Shown here piece after piece: positions 15,844 through 17,944 of a DNA stretch of 17,944 bases. Position 1 is the stretch's first letter, and every line of letters begins with the position of its first letter. This stretch comes from Lachnospiraceae bacterium (GTDB lineage Bacteria > Bacillota > Clostridia > Lachnospirales > Lachnospiraceae). The stretch is from the NCBI GenBank assembly GCA_009774535.1, contig VSNY01000073.1, positions 1 to 17,944 on the forward strand, read 5' to 3'. A program made the translations under genes and the position numbers. The notes beneath the pieces are model-generated. The model did not search any database and had not been told where the DNA came from. It saw nothing but the letters and a program-made list of their open reading frames with translations.

Positions 15844-17190
15844 TTGAAAGAACAGGGAAATAATGTCCAGTGGGATAATTTTTTATGGGGTGTATCGACA
15901 TCCAGTTATCAGATTGAGGGGGCCGTGGCAGAGGACGGGCGGACGCCTTGTATCTGGGACCTGCACTGCGGGATTCCGGGAAACATATTAAATGGAGACA
16001 CAGGTGAAACCGCCTGCGATCATTACCACAGATACCAGGAAGACGTGGCTTTGATGAAAGAACTGGGAGTAAACAGCTATCGATTTTCCATTGCCTGGTC
16101 CAGAATTTATCCGCAAAGAGGCGTATATAATGAAAAGGGCATGCAGTTTTATAAAAATCTGATCCGCGAACTGAAAGCAAACAAGATCCTGCCATGCGTA
16201 ACCATCTATCATTGGGATTTGCCGCAATGGGTTCAGGAAGCGGGTGGATGGGATGCGCGGGAAACCGTGGACTTGTATCTGGAATATGCAGATACGTTAT
16301 TCCGGGAACTGGACGCAGATGTAAATATGTGGATCACGCACAATGAACCGTATTGTTCCGGTTTTTTAGGAAACCATATGGGAGAGCACGCGCCGGGAAT
16401 CAAATCTTTGGAAAAAGCGATCCGTTCCACCCATCATATTTTACTGTCACATGGACAGGCTGTCCGGCTCTATCATGAAAAATATGGAACACATCCAATT
16501 GGCATCACTTTGAATCTGGGTGTTATGTATCCGCAGACCGATACGGTCAGAGACCAGCTGGCACAAAAGATGGCCGACGGCTATACAAACCGCTGGTTTT
16601 TGGATGCGTTGTTTCGGAAACAATATCCTGCGGACATGCTGGCACTGTTCGCGGCACGCTGTGCCACAGATTTTGATTTTATACAGCAGGGAGATTTAGA
16701 ATGCATCGGGGAACCTATGGATTTTCTTGGAATCAACCATTATTCCAGCACAACCGTATCTTACGTCTCAGCAGCGCCGAATCTGTATGCACCTGCTGTA
16801 ACCGAAAAAAAGAAAAATGCCATAGGCTGGGATCTTGATCCGGATGCCTTTTATGAGCTGCTTGTACGTTTGCGGAAAGAGTATACAGACATTCCGGTCT
16901 TTATTACCGAAAACGGATTTGCCAGTGAGGACGCATCCGCAGAAGAAGCCGTCCATGACCCGGATCGGATCAGCTATTTGGAGCAGTATTTGCATACGGT
17001 GGAAAAGATGAAGGAACAGGGGCTTGGTATTTATGGGTATTTCGTATGGTCGCTGATGGATAATTTTGAGTGGCCTTCGGGGTATGCGGTGCGCTTCGGG
17101 CTGGTGGCGATTGATTATCGGACGCTGGAGAGGAGGAAGAAGGACAGCTTTTTGTATTATCAGGAGTATCTTGCGGATCGGATGGGATAG
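15844..17190 (+). CDS. GH1 beta-glucosidase (non-phospho type)
   Basis: This 448-residue protein, normal for glycoside hydrolase family 1, cleaves terminal beta-glucose (or a related sugar) from cytoplasmic glycosides. It has the N-terminal signature FLWGVSTSSYQIEGA, the acid/base E168 in THNEP, the nucleophile E356 in ITENG, and sugar-binding Q23, H124 (YHWDLP) and N167. E409-W410 in MDNFEWPSGY is the pattern of true beta-glucosidases. Phospho-beta-glucosidases instead have a serine and a lysine-tyrosine pair there, so the substrate is probably unphosphorylated, as an ABC importer would deliver. An upstream ATG at 15757 would add 29 residues foreign to the family. TTG 15844 lies seven bases behind GGGAGG and gives the normal end. 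It is the last gene of the transporter operon. Confidence 0.93.
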   Translation: MKEQGNNVQWDNFLWGVSTSSYQIEGAVAEDGRTPCIWDLHCGIPGNILNGDTGETACDHYHRYQEDVALMKELGVNSYRFSIAWSRIYPQRGVYNEKGMQFYKNLIRELKANKILPCVTIYHWDLPQWVQEAGGWDARETVDLYLEYADTLFRELDADVNMWITHNEPYCSGFLGNHMGEHAPGIKSLEKAIRSTHHILLSHGQAVRLYHEKYGTHPIGITLNLGVMYPQTDTVRDQLAQKMADGYTNRWFLDALFRKQYPADMLALFAARCATDFDFIQQGDLECIGEPMDFLGINHYSSTTVSYVSAAPNLYAPAVTEKKKNAIGWDLDPDAFYELLVRLRKEYTDIPVFITENGFASEDASAEEAVHDPDRISYLEQYLHTVEKMKEQGLGIYGYFVWSLMDNFEWPSGYAVRFGLVAIDYRTLERRKKDSFLYYQEYLADRMG

Positions 17191-17252
17191 TGGTAAATTT
17201 TGTTGTGGCCTGCGGATGATGGGGGTCTGTAGTTGGAATCTGCGGACGCCGG

Positions 17253-17479
17253 ATGATGGGGAAATGGCCTGGCTTCCGGCTCCTGTTCCAGAATGTTAAG
17301 AATCCCTAGGTATTCTGCATTTACGCAGTGGTACCGTCCGGTCGCGGCACCCAGTTCGCCCTGGCTATCGCCAGAGCTAAAGGTGCCGCTGGGCTTCGCC
17401 CCTGATTTATGGAGCAGAATACCAAGGGCTTCTAAACATTCTTCCAACGTCGCCGGAAGCCAGGCCATTTCCCCATCAT
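17253..17479. repeat. 227-bp imperfect palindrome with four nested, co-centred stems
   Basis: Outer arms 17253-17280 and 17452-17479 are complementary over 28 bp without mismatch. Inside them GGTATTCTGC (17309-17318) pairs with 17414-17423, GCGGCACC (17344-17351) with 17382-17389, and CTGGC (17361-17365) with 17370-17374. All four stems centre on about 17366. The stretch between stems 1 and 2 is also partly complementary. The element starts about 60 bases after the GH1 stop. It may be a hairpin-type mobile element, a structured RNA, or a 3' end structure of the operon. Confidence 0.8.
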
Positions 17480-17531
17480 TCGGCTGGTTTTCTCAGGCGT
17501 TACATGAAAATGGGATGCGGGCTTGGCTGGC

Positions 17532-17692
17532 TTAGAAAGAACGGAACGCAGGTGTTGATTGGATTAGAATGGACGGAATACAGGTATTGATTGGCTTAGA
17601 ATGAACAGAGCACAGGTGTTGATTGGATTAGAATGAACGGAATACAAATGCTGACTGGCTTAGAATGGACGGAAACGCAGGTATTGTCTGGA
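17532..17692. repeat. Five degenerate 32-bp tandem repeats
   Basis: Units start at 17532, 17564, 17596, 17628 and 17660. Each begins TTAGAA, has a centre like GGACGGAATACAGGT and ends in TTGATTGG plus A or C; the last is 33 bp. Unit ends alternate between GGA and GGC, and the sequence before the first unit also ends in GGC, so the array probably grew as 64-bp pairs. There are no unique spacers, so this is not a CRISPR array. No open frame crosses it. Confidence 0.85.
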
Positions 17693-17925
17693 GTAGCATA
17701 ATCTGAAAGTTATACTTTGGCTGGTTTCACATAAATAGCGGTTCAGGTGTTGTAAAGCCAGCTATAACCAGGCTCTGCGGGTGGTGGGTTGGGGCTTCGG
17801 CGGGAGACACACCTTGGAAGGACGTTGAGGGGGGCGTTTTTAGCGGAGGTGAAATCCAGCGCTTACGGAGACTTAGGCACGAGGCTCACACGCCGAGTGT
17901 CTTAGTCGCAGTTAGCGATTAGTTC
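17693..17925. other. Non-coding tail, no gene recognised
   Basis: No start-supported reading frame of useful length is present. The stretch 17860-17915 has partly complementary halves (GACTTAGGCAC near 17868 and GTGTCTTAGTC near 17898), which would fold into an imperfect stem around CACGCCGAG, so a structured element cut by the window end is possible. I could not match it to a known RNA family. Confidence 0.4.
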
Positions 17926-17944
17926 CTTTCTCGTATACACATCT
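17926..17944. other. Possible Nextera mosaic-end adapter remnant at the window end
   Basis: The last 19 bases match the reverse complement of the Nextera (Tn5) mosaic end, CTGTCTCTTATACACATCT, at 17 of 19 positions, in register with the last base. The mismatches are at 17928 and 17933. This suggests untrimmed library adapter at a contig end, not genomic sequence, although the two mismatches leave doubt. Confidence 0.5.

Noticed and set aside
17293..17535. 80-codon plus-strand frame and an overlapping 102-codon minus-strand frame (17160-17468) across the palindrome
   Set aside because: Both arise inside a self-complementary GC-rich element, lack a good ribosome binding site and resemble no family I know. 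I treat them as by-products of the palindrome.
17532..17692. CRISPR array
   Set aside because: The repeats are directly adjacent, degenerate and without unique spacers, and no cas genes are present.

Overview
The window looks like a chromosomal contig from a gut Clostridia bacterium, most likely a Lachnospiraceae member. Supporting signs are strong AGGAGG-type ribosome binding sites, about 50% GC over most of the length, TTG and GTG starts, a DUF1622 protein, a large PD-(D/E)XK-like protein of a type common in that family, and a GH3 beta-glucosidase with swapped domain order as known from Ruminococcus and Butyrivibrio. The family assignment is an inference from these traits.

Left part (1-4100): the 3' part of an AAA-type ATPase gene in clearly AT-rich DNA, then an ECF-transporter S component with terminator hairpins behind it, a membrane-anchored Mrr-type nuclease-like protein, and a minus-strand PD-(D/E)XK-like protein with an internal 24-bp tandem repeat. 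Two copies of a dispersed palindromic repeat sit in the intergenic spaces.

Middle (4100-7200): an exported transglutaminase-like protein whose annotated start cuts into its own signal peptide, a MATE-family efflux pump directly behind it, and a convergent DUF1622 membrane protein.

Right part (7390-17190): a coherent glycoside-use locus. A minus-strand GH3 beta-glucosidase with permuted domains faces a plus-strand operon: lipoprotein substrate-binding protein, a single polypeptide fusing both ATPases, two permeases, and a GH1 beta-glucosidase. The transporter is of the oligopeptide (Opp/Dpp) type. The two flanking beta-glucosidases, and the non-phospho type active site of the GH1 enzyme, suggest that it imports unphosphorylated beta-glucosides or cello-oligosaccharides which both enzymes then split in the cytoplasm.

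Tail (17191-17944): no credible gene. It holds a 227-bp imperfect palindrome in which four nested stems share one centre, an array of five degenerate 32-bp tandem repeats, and a final 19 bases that nearly match the Nextera mosaic end. The window may therefore stop in untrimmed adapter.

I see no clearly new multi-gene system. The most unusual points are the palindrome plus repeat array, the Opp-type transporter with a fused ATPase next to permuted GH3 and GH1 enzymes, and the damaged or non-canonical start of the transglutaminase gene.
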